Positions 28,386 to 43,344 of a DNA stretch of 64,000 nucleotides are shown here, piece after piece. The translations under genes were made by a program, and so were the position numbers. Positions within the stretch are counted from its first letter, which is position 1. Each line of letters starts with the position of its first letter. The stretch comes from Camarhynchus parvulus (Eukaryota > Chordata > Aves > Passeriformes > Thraupidae). The notes under the pieces were generated by a model. That model worked only from the letters and a program-made list of their open reading frames with translations, did no database searches and was not told where the DNA came from. Location of the stretch: assembly GCF_901933205.1 (NCBI RefSeq), contig NC_044574.1, positions 24,276,233-24,340,232 of the forward strand, read 5' to 3'.

Positions 28386-29388
28386 CACATATCTACCTTT
28401 TCCCAAATGTCACTGAAGTATAGGTGATGCCAACCAGGAGGGTTTGAGCTGAATTTTGTTCCTAGCAGCTGGACTTCAGGATTGGTACCTGATAACTAAA
28501 ACTAAGCATGTAGCTGAGCATGAGATACAGCTTTGTTCCTTCCCGAAAATTTTATCTCCCAAGAAGGAAAATTGGTGTGGAGAGCAAGATAGGAAATGAT
28601 AAAATGTGCATGGGGCTATCTGGCTTGAGCAGAAGTCACTCCTAGGCTCATCCAGGAGCCCCTAACAAGACACTAGGTCCAATGTTGCTGTGCAAGTGCT
28701 TTGCTCTTCATTGCAGCAAAGATAGGCAGAGTGGATATCAGATGGGATGGATGTACATCCCAATAGTGGCTGCCTGCTAAAAATTCTCCAGTTAAAATCT
28801 TCTCTGGTTGGTTAACCACTGCAAACAAACTCAATCCTTAAGTTGAGAAGTGAGCAGCAGCAGATTTGTGCTAGTGACCCTGAGTTACCATCCACTCATA
28901 GTTACTGCATTTGCTTACAAAGATGGAGGTGCAAGAGGACCAGAGCCCTCAGGGAGCAGACAGTGTTTGAAAGCCTCATTAAACAGCAGTGACAGAAGAA
29001 TTGCTCACAGACATTGTGCCAGGGGACACTGGGAGGCAGCCCACCCTGCAGGCACCTTCAGCAGGGGAAGGGCTCATGACTGGCATGTGTTTGTGTGAAG
29101 GAAGGTACCATGGGAAGCACACAGGAGCCTGTCATGTCATCTCTCCAGCTAAGGCAAGGGAGGTGAAGAGGTGTCTGACTGAAGAGGCTGCTCCATGTAG
29201 AACTGTGGTGAGACACAAATGCAGACTCTGCCTTGGCATCACTGCATCACAGTTGTGGTGATGGCAGCAGCCAGTTTGTAAGCCACCAGCTTGTGTGGCT
29301 GTCTCATGGGATCTTTCATCTTCAAACAGAGAAGCTGTGTTTGGAGACTCGTGACAAGACCTGAGTGAATCCAGTGAGTGGGTAACCA
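28386..29388. other. Non-coding region
   Basis: Unique sequence between a CR1 fragment and an LTR remnant. Frames of 82-90 codons on both strands have no recognised similarity. Confidence 0.5.
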
Positions 29389-29520
29389 TGCTGTTTTGGC
29401 TAGGGTACGGTTAATTTCTTCAGACTAGCCAGTAAAGGGCTGTGTTTTGGATTTGGGCTGAGAACAGTGTGAGGGAGTGGCTGCAAGGGGCTGAACTGCA
29501 GCTGGGGTTAAACCATCACA
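29389..29520 (+). mobile_element. Second internally deleted LTR of the same family
   Basis: 132 bp running from TG to CA. It opens with 'tgctgttttggctagggtacggttaattt', continues through 'gggctgtgttttggatttgggctgagaacagtgt' and then jumps to the LTR terminus 'gctggggttaaaccatcaca'. Compared with the copy at 13,210, it keeps more of the 5' part and less of the 3' part, so the two deletions are independent. Flanking target duplications are not evident. Confidence 0.75.
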
Positions 29521-32158
29521 GCAACACAAAGGCAAATGAAATGCTGTGCCTGCAAATGCAGGGTAGTACCATTTAGAGAGCACATTCAGACTTCTATTTA
29601 GACTCTCAACAGGACTTTCAGCCCACAGTATTATACCAGAGAAAAGAACAGCCCAATGAAGACATCTGCTCAATGTTCAGCTGCCATCAAAAAATTACCA
29701 GCAAAATATTTTCAAAAGTGTATCAGTGTGCCTGCTCTAGGCTTTGAGTTAAAACCAGTCGCCAGCTATTACTGATCCAAAGTTTAAAATTATTTCACTA
29801 GATAAGACCTCTTTCTGGCACACAAATCTTGTTTGGGTAGAATTTAGGACAGTGCACTTCAGCGCAGGATCCCCAAATTTTTCCTCTGAGCACATCCTGC
29901 TCAGCCAGACAGCCTGTGCCTAACAGCCTTCTCACTGCATGGAGAGGTGGAGGTGGCACTGCTGCAGGGCTCCTTATTTCCCCTGAAGCAGTCCTGGATG
30001 GCCACAGAGATGCGACTGGATGAGGTGAGTGGCAGGACCCATCTCGCTCAGGATCTGGAAATGCAGCATATCAGGAGCAACAAGAACTTGAGCACAGCAA
30101 CTCTGCAGCCACTCAAAATGGTGCCAAGGTGACCCAGTCCCTGACTTGCCCTAGGCTGTGGGAGATGAGGTAGAGCTCTTCCTTAAATCCTGCCCACCTG
30201 CAGTCAGAAAAAAGAAAATGGGCTTCAGTCTTTAATCTCACCTAATCTGTCATTCACTGATTAGATTATCATAAATATAGAACTAATTTATATCACCAAA
30301 TGCTGATTTCTTCAGACCTGAAATGTCTTAAATTCTTTGGGAAGTCTGCTGTTTGTAGGAAGTGTTAAGAGGTCATTCCGCAGACAGGATAAATTCAATG
30401 GATGGAAAACCCCACAATAATCTGTTATAAACATGGAATGATATCACCACAAACCTGGATGGGTGGTCCTCAGCTGGGTGAAATGTAGCCTGAGGAAGAT
30501 GGTGTTGAGCCAGAGGAACTGAGGCATATGCTCCCATGGTCAAAGACGCTGAATTTCACTCTGTTTTTAGCACTAGAGAACTGATATTCAAGGCCAACAA
30601 TAATTTTTAGCAGCAGTAATATAAGAATTTTTAAAAATTCCTGTTTGTATTATTAAAATATTTAATAAAATTATCTCTTTGGTTGCTGATTCAAGTTAAA
30701 GGGACCAGCTTAGTTTACCAGGTTTAGTGATTCAAAGGAATTACTCTTTTAAATCCAGAGGCTCCATTGCCTGTGAGTTACTTGTGTCCAACTTTCATGT
30801 GTAATAAGCAAACAACTAGTACTAGATATTAATATTTCCTACAAAACAAGCTCTTCCTTAGTTCTTTAAAGGATGTATCCTACTTAAGGCCAAAAGTACT
30901 CCTAATGTGTTTATTTGGAGATTTCTTTGTGCATTTTTTGTCAGCTATTCTCATGCTTTAATTTCATAATAACAAAAAAAGGAAAATGCATGTATTTAAA
31001 CTTAGGCATATGTTTATTAGGCCCTCAGTTAAGGATTGAAACAGTGCCTTCAAATGCAGCACTATTTATTTTGGAGAAAAAGAAAAAAGCATTGGTATGT
31101 ATTAATTTATTCTTTTTTAATGTTTCTTTTTTTTCCTGGTGTGAGTGCAAAAAAACCCCAAATCAGTTGTCTTCATTCCCTGGTAAACACATTTTCTTTC
31201 TACACTTTTCTACACTCAAATGTCATGTTCTCTCACATCCTTTCACCATTGGTCATTAATTCTGTTTCAAGGAAAAAGAAATGCACACTCTGCTACAGAG
31301 CAAAGCAGGTCCAACGTTATTTTTCTCCTCTGACCTTTCTGTTGCAATATTCATTATTATGACTGTTTGGGGGATTAGGGCATTGCCTGGCAATAGTGTA
31401 CTGGGCCTTCCACCTCTAGCTGGTAAGCTTGGTACTGTTTAAAATGGCTGCAGCAGTTAAGATTATTAGGAAGTATGATTATTTACTTGCAATAATTCAT
31501 TTTTTCTCAGCAAGTTACAGAGAAGGAGCTCTGCCAAATCACGATTGAGTAACAGCTTTCAGGTGAAACAGAGGTCAAAATGTAGCCATTTTTCAATCTT
31601 TTTTTGGCTGTCAAAACATTTCCCCATGTTCAGTGCTTTGAAAACAGCTGTTAGAAATACAAAAAGCCAGTAATTTTTATACTTCATTTTTTATTTTTTA
31701 TTTTGGGCTTTATTATCTTGCTCTACTAGTGGTTGGTGTAACTACATACTGAAGTTTTTTTTTTAAGAATAAAGAATTGTTGCTTGGAGAATTTGTTTTT
31801 GAATTCCAAGGCACAGGAACTTCTGGTTTAAAAGTAAAATTAAACACTTCTTCAGAAAACCTTGCTTGGTAGCCATAAGACAGGCTATTTTTAGCCACAG
31901 CAGGAGTGAAGAAAGGATAATTACACATCATGTAAGATCAGAAATTCCTGTCTATTCCAGACATCTGTCCCTGCTTTTCTACTTCTAACAGCTCTGTCCC
32001 CTCCTGGATGAGGAGATGGAGAGCACTGTGTGGTTGTAGAGAAGGGATACATTCAGCACACTTGAGTTACTGAATGTAACCACAACCAAATCATCTTTCA
32101 GGATGTGGACTCTGTAGAGCCCAAAAGAATGGCAAGAGTGATCTTCTAAAGGGAAGAT

Positions 32159-32231
32159 GGGGATGGCTGGGATAAAATGTTCCTCAAATGGGGATGGCTG
32201 GGATAAAATGTTCCTCAAATAGGGATGGCTG
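32159..32231. repeat. Exact 31-bp tandem duplication plus partial third copy
   Basis: Copy 1 is 32,159-32,189 and copy 2 is 32,190-32,220. They are identical, starting GGGGATGGCTGGGATAAAAT. A third partial copy (about 11 bp, one mismatch) follows. Perfect identity suggests a recent duplication that may be length-polymorphic. Confidence 0.95.
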
Positions 32232-34948
32232 CATTGCTGGCTTAAAAATATCTTCCCCTCTTGCTGCCTTAGGAGGAGAATGATGACTCCTGAGGTTTGA
32301 TCCTAACTCCTCTACCCAGCAGGGCTACAGACTCCAGATAAGGAGCCATTATGGTGACATGTGTACACATGGACCAAGATACCAGTAATCAAACCTTCTG
32401 CTTCTTGAGTGAGCCCAAGGCACTTATGATTAATCTCACTTACTTTGACAGTCATGAGGCTGAGATAACCTGACTTCTAAGTTTTTCTCCACAGGCTGTA
32501 ACCAGCTTTCTCAATGGTTACCTGTGGGAAAGAGTAAGTGGCACTGCCTTTAACAGCTGGCTTATGTAACCTTACCCCTCAAATATTTCTGAGAGACTTC
32601 AGAAAACATGGTGATATTCCTGACTGGGGTGGAACACCATGCAGGGCTGGTCAAATCCCAGGAATAAATCATAAAAAGTTGGCTGTCAGAGCTGCAGCCT
32701 CCAACTCAGACCAGAAAAGTACAAAAGACTACTGAAAAACAAGCAAGGGAAAAGAAAGAAGAAAAGCACCACATTTCCCCTTGATTCAGTCAACAAAAGT
32801 GCACTTTATGGGCTTCATGGGCATGTTTTAATTTGCTGATGTAGGCAATGGGATGAGGCTCTGCAGCCAGAGGAGGAGTGGAGACCCAGCTGGAGCCTCC
32901 TTGGGCCATGGGGCTGATTCTGGGGCATCTTGCAGCACTCCTGCCAGCCTTTCCAGGCTGGCACACGTGTGTGTCCTGGCAGGTGACAGGGATGCTAGTG
33001 GCCTGGCAGGTGGCTCTGCCAGCAAGAGAGCTGCAGGAAGGGCACTCTCACAACCAGCCAAGACTAAGGATATCACTTGGGAGATCAGCATACAGGATTT
33101 TATTCAACACAGTCTTTATATGCACAATGAAGCAAATCACGTAGCTCAAGGGTTTGCAATTTAGGTGGCAAAATCTTTTGGTTTTATTTTTAAGAGGAAC
33201 TGTGCTTGCACCAGGCTGATTTTAGAAGCTGGTACCTCAATTTGGCCTTTTTACTCTTTGAAATCCAAGACAAAATTTAATGAAGAGCTGAAATGACCAA
33301 TCCCGCAAGATATGACTATCAGGAAAGATATGAGCTGAGCCTATCAGTCGTTGCCCTAGCCAAGACAGAACTCCGACATTATTTAGGAATGTTTGGGAGA
33401 TTTAGTATCTGCTTGGACTCTAGTAGCTAATCCAAAGTTCTGTGCCTTTACCTTTACTTTACCTTGCATTGGTAGTAACTGCCTGAAGTGATATTAGGAT
33501 TTACTCTTATGCTAGAGCTTCACGGGTCACTGGCTTGCTTTATAGTCTGAAAGAATGCCAAAAGTATAGTAGTGAAATCAGGGGAAAAACTTAAAAAAAA
33601 GCCCAAATCCAGAAAATGGAATGTAGCAAAATAATTATTAGGAAATCTGAATATGTTTAAGAAGGTTTTATTATCTGTTTTTACAAGATATCTATTTGGC
33701 AGTAGTGAGGTAATTACTGTGTGCAGGGACTGAATGATTTCAGAAGTCATTTAAGAAAAATAGTTTGATCTTGCACAGAAGCAGATAAGGAGTGCTATAA
33801 TGTTTTCTCCCTGTAGGTTTCCTGTGGAGACAGTAAAAAAGGCCTGGTAGATAATAACACCTTCAAATACAATTAAGGATCTTTTCTCCCTACTGTATGA
33901 CTGATCTCACCTTCATTAGTTTTCATACTAAGCTTTATAAACAACAACAATCAGAACTATACAAGTTTTTGTTTTTAAAAACAATGTTTCTCATTCAAAA
34001 TGAATGTGATGTAATCAAGTTTGTGACACATCACCTGGAAGCTGGAAGGTTTTGGCTGGGAATAAATAATAAGCAAAGTCAGCACTGGTACTTTGCAGGA
34101 ACATCACCCAACAAAAACCAGTCTAAAAGTGAGCTACTCTGAGCCATCCAATGTCCTCAAACTGCAGATGTAGGATGCTCAGCAACAGTCAACATGATAG
34201 TTTTTTCCTGTATTTTTAATTATTTGCGGATTTAGTTTAAAGCAAATGGCAAAAATCAATTCAAATGAATCTTCTAGCATGTCAAACTGTACCTTTACAG
34301 AAAAGGGAGCAGAACAAAGGTTTTTGCTGTCTAGGTCAGAACAATCCAGTTCACCTCCACTACAGTCATCACATTCTGCAGGCTATATCAATATTTCAGA
34401 GAAAGGAAAAAGACCAAAGAAGTAATTTAAGACCTCAGCAGTTTATAGGAAAACTCATGTATCTTCAAAGCTTTCCAGGTTAGCAGTGTTTGCAGGATCA
34501 GTCTTGAAATCTGCTGCTGACTTATTTGGCAAAAGGGAGATAAATCCACTTGTGTGATTGAAATGCCATTTAGCCACACAAAAGTAAACCAACCACACAT
34601 ACTTGCAAACCCATACTTATGAAACTCTCAAAAGAATTTTCTTGCAGGATGGAGAAATTTGGGATTCAAATAAAGAGAAGGTTAATTGTGCCCATTTGCA
34701 GGAGATCCTGTACAGGTGCCATCAACAGAGGGGAGCAGAGAATAGCCTCTGCCTAAAGGAATACAAACATTTTTATTAACAATCCAAGCACTAGAGATGG
34801 CACAAACAAGGCCCAGGTCAAAGTCTTCCCAATGTCTGTGAGCTGGGAGCCTCCTCAGTGCCCCCACCCTCTATCACTGGCATCATTATCCTACGGTAGT
34901 TTAGGATCTGAAATATCTCTATATCTCAGAAAGCTTTTTTCAGACCAC

Positions 34949-34965
34949 TTTTTTTTTTTTTTTTT
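34949..34965. repeat. Poly-T run (17 nt)
   Basis: Uninterrupted T homopolymer. It could be the A-tail of a minus-strand retroposed sequence, but no recognisable body lies next to it. Confidence 0.9.
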
Positions 34966-36530
34966 GGAAACTGATGAATTAATTAACAAAATCATCATAT
35001 GAGCTGTGAGATATTTACTCACTGACTCCTACTAAATGAGGCTTTCCTGAAAACTTGAGAGGACGGCTCTGTTGTCCCTCTTTCCTCTGCACCTGAGACA
35101 GCTAAATGCACCATGAAGACCTTACTGAGTTCCTGCTCCAAGCCTCATCCTGGTCAACACAGAGATTCCTTTTGACCTTCCTGGAAGTTGGATTAGGCCT
35201 TTAAAAGTCATACATTTTAAAACATTCCATGAAGGTTATGTTTGCTTTAAAACCACGGTGAAGTAAATGCAAAACTGTATTAATATTTAACATTGGCTTA
35301 TAAAAACTAGGAACTTGTAGTCAGGACAGCTGGTAAAAGTTTAATCCACATCATCATTTCAAAATGAAAATGCAGAGGAGGAAAAAATATCACATTTTCA
35401 CTTTCAGAATCTAGTTATTTTTCTTTTATATCCAGTTTTGTTATTTCTATAGCCATATCTGTTAAATAGCCATGAAAAATATTTTTCATTTATGCAATTT
35501 TTAAGACGTGCTTTTCTGATTTGGTGGTACTGATTATAAATACAGAAATCAAAACAGGAAAAAAGGGTCAGAGAGGAACAAAAAATAGAATAGATTAGTT
35601 AAAAGGAAAAAAAACCCACAAATATAGTGCTTGTGGACTGTATTTAGGAGTTGGCCAGAAGTCTAATGTCTTGATAGATGGTTCTGAGTGCACAATTTTA
35701 TTGCTGGTACACAGCACACTTTGTTCCTTTTGTTTGACTAAACTTGCCAACTTTGGAAATTAGTGACATGGGCATTCAAAATGTTGGAGAAGTGGTCAGA
35801 CTCTGATATACATATTCATATCCCAGCAGTAAATGATGTCAGGAAGTTTCAGATGCAGGAAAAATGCATTCTTTCGTTCAGCACAGCTTTAATATAAGTT
35901 TCATAAGTACTTTCACCGTTCGAGCTAGAGTGCCTCTTAGATAGCACACAGGGGAGACATCATTTACAGAAATGTTTCTTTGCTTGAACCAGAAGTCCAA
36001 ATCTGCTCAGTTCATTTAAAATGTTTTTTTCCTCTAGAATAAATGAATAAGCAGTTCCTTTTGTGGTTTTTGCTTGGTGATTTGCTATTATTCTTCTAGC
36101 AGAAAAAGGATTGGATTGTTATATGAACAGATGTGTTCCTCCTCCCTAGCCCCTTACCCATTCTCTCTCTTGGAAAACAGAGGTGACAGGCCTGGTGTTC
36201 GACTAAGAGGCTATAAATCTTCTGGGGATATGCTGTTATATCTTTGCACATAAAAAGTATTGAGGAGGGGAAACAGGTTAAAAAGCAAAAAAGTCTTTGT
36301 AATAAATCATACGCTGTGCTTGCTTTTTAACCCTTAGAAGCACAGGGCTGCTTTAATAAATTGCCAGCGCAGAGACCCTTCTGCTTCGTGGCGGCCGGGA
36401 GTCAGGGGCGCGATCGGGTGTGTGGGACGGGAGCTGCCCGCACTCCGCTCCGCGCGTTCCTCGCAGCGGCCGGGCACAGCCTGCCCAGAGGAACAGGCCT
36501 GCGGAAAGCAAACGCTGATCGGGCCGCAGC

Positions 36531-36552
36531 TTCCCTCCCTCCCTCCCTCCGC
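36531..36552 (+). repeat. CCCT microsatellite
   Basis: Short run of CCCT units within the CpG island, upstream of SHISA3. Confidence 0.85.
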
Positions 36553-36694
36553 GCCCGGCCCCGTCCGACCGACAGGTACCGAGCGGGACCGGCCGGGCCG
36601 CAGGGGCCGGGGCCATTGAGCGGCGGGGGCGATGCTGCGGGGGCGCAGGAGGCGGCGGGGCCGGGGGCGGCAGGAGAGCGGCGAGGCCGAGCCG

Positions 36695-38561
<1,867 letters not shown>

Positions 38562-39490
38562 AGGAACTTGTGAAGAAGTAAAGCAACCTTTGCAACCACA
38601 GAGGCTGCTGCTGTTGGGTGTCACACTGATGTGCTCTGTGGCTGCAGAAGTCAGAACTGTTCCTGTGGGTGAGTTGCCCTTGAAAAGTGAGGGGTCTCAC
38701 TTGAGATTGCCTTTCCCAAACTTGGATCACACTTACAAAGGAATTGTAAAACACTCCAAACAGTTGCTCTAAAACTGGACTGCTCTGCCTAATTTGTGCA
38801 GAATGTGTTCAGAGACAAGTAAAAGAACCGTGTTGGGATGAAGGTACTCACTGTTATAAATGACATTTTACCCTAATGCAGTTAACTTAGTTAACAAACA
38901 GTGGCTGCTTTCCACTGATAATAATCAGACTAGTTCTATAAAGCAGCAATAAACCTGAGAAGTAACAGAGGAGTGATACTTACTAAAGAGGATTCTTGAA
39001 AACATGCTGCTTACCACTTCCATGAGCAATGAAAGTAAGAGGAAGAATTTTATTAGATATCAAAATGCAGAGGTTTTTTAAAAATACACATAATCTACCT
39101 GAACTTACACTGCATATTTGTATTAGCAAACTTTAACGATGGTAGATAAAACTAGTAGTAATTAGGCTAGTTGAAGATCAGACAGTCTCACATAGCCAAA
39201 TTATCTATGAGGAAAGCGGAATGTATTCAGCAATATCACCAATAACTTCACATAAAACTCTAAAAATAGCGGTCTACTAAAGCATTCTTCAGAAGGAAGT
39301 ATTTATTGTCAGCTTTTTGCTCAGCAAGTGTAAGTTGGACAAACTGATCATGAAGTTCTGTTTGTAAAATTAGCCATGTATAAAATGTAAAGACAAGTTT
39401 GTAATTTAAAATGTATTTACACCATTGACATCACTAATTATTTAGTAGTAGCACACAAAAAAAACCCCAATAAACTGTGTGGTTGAAATG
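38562..39490 (+). other. SHISA3 3' UTR (predicted)
   Basis: AT-rich sequence after the TGA, with several ATTTA pentamers (for example near 39,300, 39,413 and 39,441) that may destabilise the mRNA. The distal poly(A) signal is at 39,469; a proximal AATAAA at 38,948-38,953 could give a shorter form. The end is predicted from the signal and the GT-rich sequence downstream of it, not observed. Confidence 0.65.
39469..39474 (+). terminator. SHISA3 poly(A) signal AATAAA
   Basis: Consensus hexamer followed within 5-40 nt by GT-rich sequence (ctgtgtggttg, tgctgtgtc), the expected downstream element. Cleavage is probably near 39,490. Confidence 0.65.
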
Positions 39491-42400
39491 CTGTGTCATC
39501 AGTATGACTCTGTACAGGTAGTATTTGTTGAATTTGGTTGGTGTAACTCTTTTTGTATTTTTTTCCTGTTAAAATAGTTTATTCTGCTTTTTAAAATTAT
39601 TTACAGCTTTAACTACACCTGTTGTGCAGATTTAATATAATACGAAATTTTGACTATATAGCAAACTAATAGATTCATTTATGTTTTTTACTTGCGGCTG
39701 CAGTGAAAAAGTGTTGAAAACGCCACTGATTAGTTGGGTATTTTGGATAAAACATCCTGTGCTAGGAATAAATTCTGTTTGCCCTTCTACATTCCTTCAC
39801 CTAAGTAAACCAACAAACCAAATGGAAGAAGAAAAAAAAGCATCTAAACCAAATACATGCAGTAAGCAAATGGAAAATACACAAGTAAAAAATGCAGTCA
39901 TTAAGGGGCTTCTCTGTATACTTGTTTTTTGTGAAAAACTGAAGTCATTCTGTGGGTCAGAATCTACAATATCAGAGGCTGATCTTTCCTATTTTATCAG
40001 CCTCAAACTCCCTGTGTTTAGGATTTGTCGAAGGACATTATAGCTGACCTATTTAACAAGTAGTTTAGAAAAGCTTCATTGGTTCTTTCTCACGAGTTGA
40101 ATACATTCTCATAGAAAATATCTAGTCATCAGTAGTTATGACAAAAATTTTTCAAAACAACCCTTTTAGTAAGTTTTTAACCTCACAATTAACATTATAA
40201 TCCAGCAGACAATACTGCTAGAAATGCAAAAAGACAGGTTGTATACAATGATGTTTTAAGTAATAGGCTCTAGCTTGAATGATGTAATTGTTAATTACAA
40301 CCCAAATCATGATACACAGCTGTGTATATGTTTTGCAAGATACTAAAGTTAAAGTATTCAGGATATTAATTGAAAGTTTAGTGTTCTGGCCTGTAATTTT
40401 ATTGTAGGAACAATCTTCAAGAAAGAAAATTTTTGCTTGCCTTTTATGAGGTTTCACAGGACTCTTCACTGCATATTTTGAATGGCTATGGATGGGACTG
40501 TTTGTCAAGTAACTTTTTTAAAAAATCATTGAATATTTCAAGATGTATCAGCTGTCTTGTTCAGAAGCATACTGTGAGATGTACTGATCACTCATGTATA
40601 CAGCAGAAACAGCAAACCAACTCAACTGTATTTTTACAAATTATAGTTAGTCTCCAATTAGAAGAAATCTTTATCTAGTAAACCAAGGCAATGCAGACCC
40701 ATTCTGGAAGCAGAAACTTGATCATTTTTAACTAAGGAGGGGCAATTTATGTACCTTTAAAGAGCAATTAGTCATCAGAGCCACTGACACAGGTGGTGAG
40801 TGGCTGAAATTCAGTGTTTTCCTGAAAGAAAGACTGTACACAGCAAAGTTGTGAGTTTGGCTCAGTCACTGCCCGTTACCACTTGGTGCTGTACAGGCCA
40901 GGCTGCTTCAGTGTGATGGTCTCAGAGAGCTCTGCAGTCAGTTATCAATGCTTTAACACGGGGCAGATTTTTGCTACACTTGCATGTAGCCTTCAATGTT
41001 AATGACTATTCAGCCTAAGAAGAGCTGTGAAGTTTGCCATGTAGCAAGAAACTCAGCCTAGCAGGGAAGACCCCTCTGAGCCACTTCCTTTCTTCCCCTG
41101 ATGCTGCATAATGGGTTTGTCCTCATAGAATGGTTGAAGAACTTGACACACAGGAATAATTTCATTGAATCCGACGTAGATTGTCTGTAAGTTTACACAG
41201 TGCTAAGTACTTCACAGATCAGTAGCCAGACTGCAACAAATCCTGCAGATGTGGCTCTTAGGGTGGGAAAGATCAGCTGTAGTGAAAATAGCTGTGCTGT
41301 GCTACCTGTAAAATAGTTGAGGTGGAGATTATGCAGCATCTGCAAATAGACTGACAAAGAAGAAACTATAAACAAACAAAAAAAGTTTGTTATTGTTCAT
41401 GTAGTTACAGTAGCAGTGACCTATATAGCTGAAGGGGAAAGGAGGTGGCCAGAATAAAGCCCATGGATAGAAACAATTCTGCCTGTGCCAGTAGTTTCCG
41501 ACCCAGATGGATTTGGTGTGCAGGCGAGAATGCTGAATTTCCTTCCTAATGGAAAGAGCCTTTTGGCACTAGATACTCCTATGATTTATAGGAACAGGAA
41601 ATTTTCCTAAAACTTGCAGACAGAACAGAAATGACATTGTGATAGCACTTTAATGACTAATGAAATGGTTTGAAGGGCTGGATGTATGCTTGAACTGAAA
41701 GCAATTGCTTACTATCAGAAGTAACATTTACAGGCAGTACTTGCTTTACTGCCATGTTAACAAAGTAGATTTAACTATTTCTTTTGGAATTCTGATTTTA
41801 GTTCATACTCCTTTTTACTAGCACTACAACAATCTAAAATCAAAATGAAAGAATATTCACACTCATTAAATTGATTACTGTCATTCACACACAATGCAAC
41901 AAATGCTTTGGTTGCCATTAACTGGTAATGACTTAGATGAAACCCAAGCCTTCTGTGGATAATGAGCAACAGTGGCATGCCATTTATTTTGTGTTTCCAC
42001 AATTTGGGATTCTGAAGTGTGTATCTCCAAAATGCATCAAGACTTTCCAGTGCTAGGAAAAAATTACAAGTACTTGCAAGAATGTCTGAAGGATTCTGTT
42101 TGAAACTAGGTAAGCAGTACAGTATGTGGCTATGAAAACTCACGGATTATTTCTAATACTAATCCCACTGGAATAAAAAAAAAAAGTCACAATTTCAAAA
42201 GTATTTTGTCATTACTGCTCAGTTACAGCTTGACATAAGGACATTAAGGAACATTAAGGAGTTGAAGTTGGTTTTCAGTGCTGTTTTGCTGCCTATTGCA
42301 ATGTACTGTCTGGACTTGAACTCCTCTGAACAATGAGGGAGCCACTGCCCCATAATATCACATAAAGTTTTTGACTCACAGTTACACCAAGGCTATAATT

Positions 42401-43344
42401 CCATGCTATCCTCTTTTCATTAGCAAAGGCAGACAAGGAAATGCCTTTCTGTTCTTTTTATTCTTTCCATCTATGGCTTGTGCAAATTCAGGAGGCTGTA
42501 GTGTAAATCAGGTTAGTGAAATGATTTTAGCTTAAAAATAATGTTTGCTGTAAGAAAGAAGGGAAAGGATTTGAGAGGGAGCATGGATCATTATAAACTG
42601 GATTACAAAATGAATAATTTCAATGGCCTTATGACTGCCAGTATAAGAGAGATGGTAAAATATTATGAGGTGCAATATCCTTAAACCACCTCTGCTACTA
42701 CAGGCTTGATCTTGCAAAACTAGCACTATCTAACATGCATGTATTATCAAACCTGCTTGGACCGAATAAAAAATAAATTCATTGTCTAGTGTATATATAA
42801 AAATCAGTCACTCAGCTACTAACAAAACTCAGTTAAGGTTTGGATAGATTGATTTCTTTTCAGTGGTGGGCTCTGTTAGAGGAATGAAATACCAGCTACT
42901 ATCAAAGCCAAAGGATACAGTATTTACCACTGTTGTCTGAAAAGGGGAGTGATGTTTCCTTATTCTTACTCTTATCATTCTTGAACTACATACTTCTCTT
43001 TCAAAATAGGGTATCACCACCAGAATATGTTAAGGCTTGGCTAGAAGTCACTAAATTGCAGACTCCTGTGCTCTTTAATTTTTTTTTAAACTTTTCTAGA
43101 CTTCACATGAGAACTGAAAAACATATCTCCAAAAAGGCATTAAAAAAACCAAAAACCAACCCCAACAAACCTTATAGCAATTTTCTACTTTTTGAGTTTA
43201 CCTTAAAAAATGCAAGAACTTGATGACATTTGTGAAACAATATTTCTGGTATGTCTCATTTTAAAGCATTCAAACCCAAGAATGATAAGATATGTTTTCC
43301 TCTGAAAGTAATCCCTAGCATTTCCAACCAATAAAGTCAACAAA
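39491..43344. other. Intergenic spacer between convergent SHISA3 and ATP8A1
   Basis: About 3.9 kb of AT-rich sequence without a recognisable gene or transposon. Frames of 96-122 codons (for example 41,775-42,143 minus) look like chance. It may contain longer alternative 3' UTR forms of either gene. Confidence 0.55.

Larger units (their letters stand above)
29521..36380. other. Non-coding region upstream of SHISA3
   Basis: AT-rich unique sequence with a 31-bp tandem duplication at 32,159-32,220 and a 17-nt T run at 34,949-34,965. A GC-richer patch at 32,840-33,080 has overlapping frames on both strands with no known similarity. No exon recognised. The composition changes abruptly to CpG island at about 36,385. 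Confidence 0.55.
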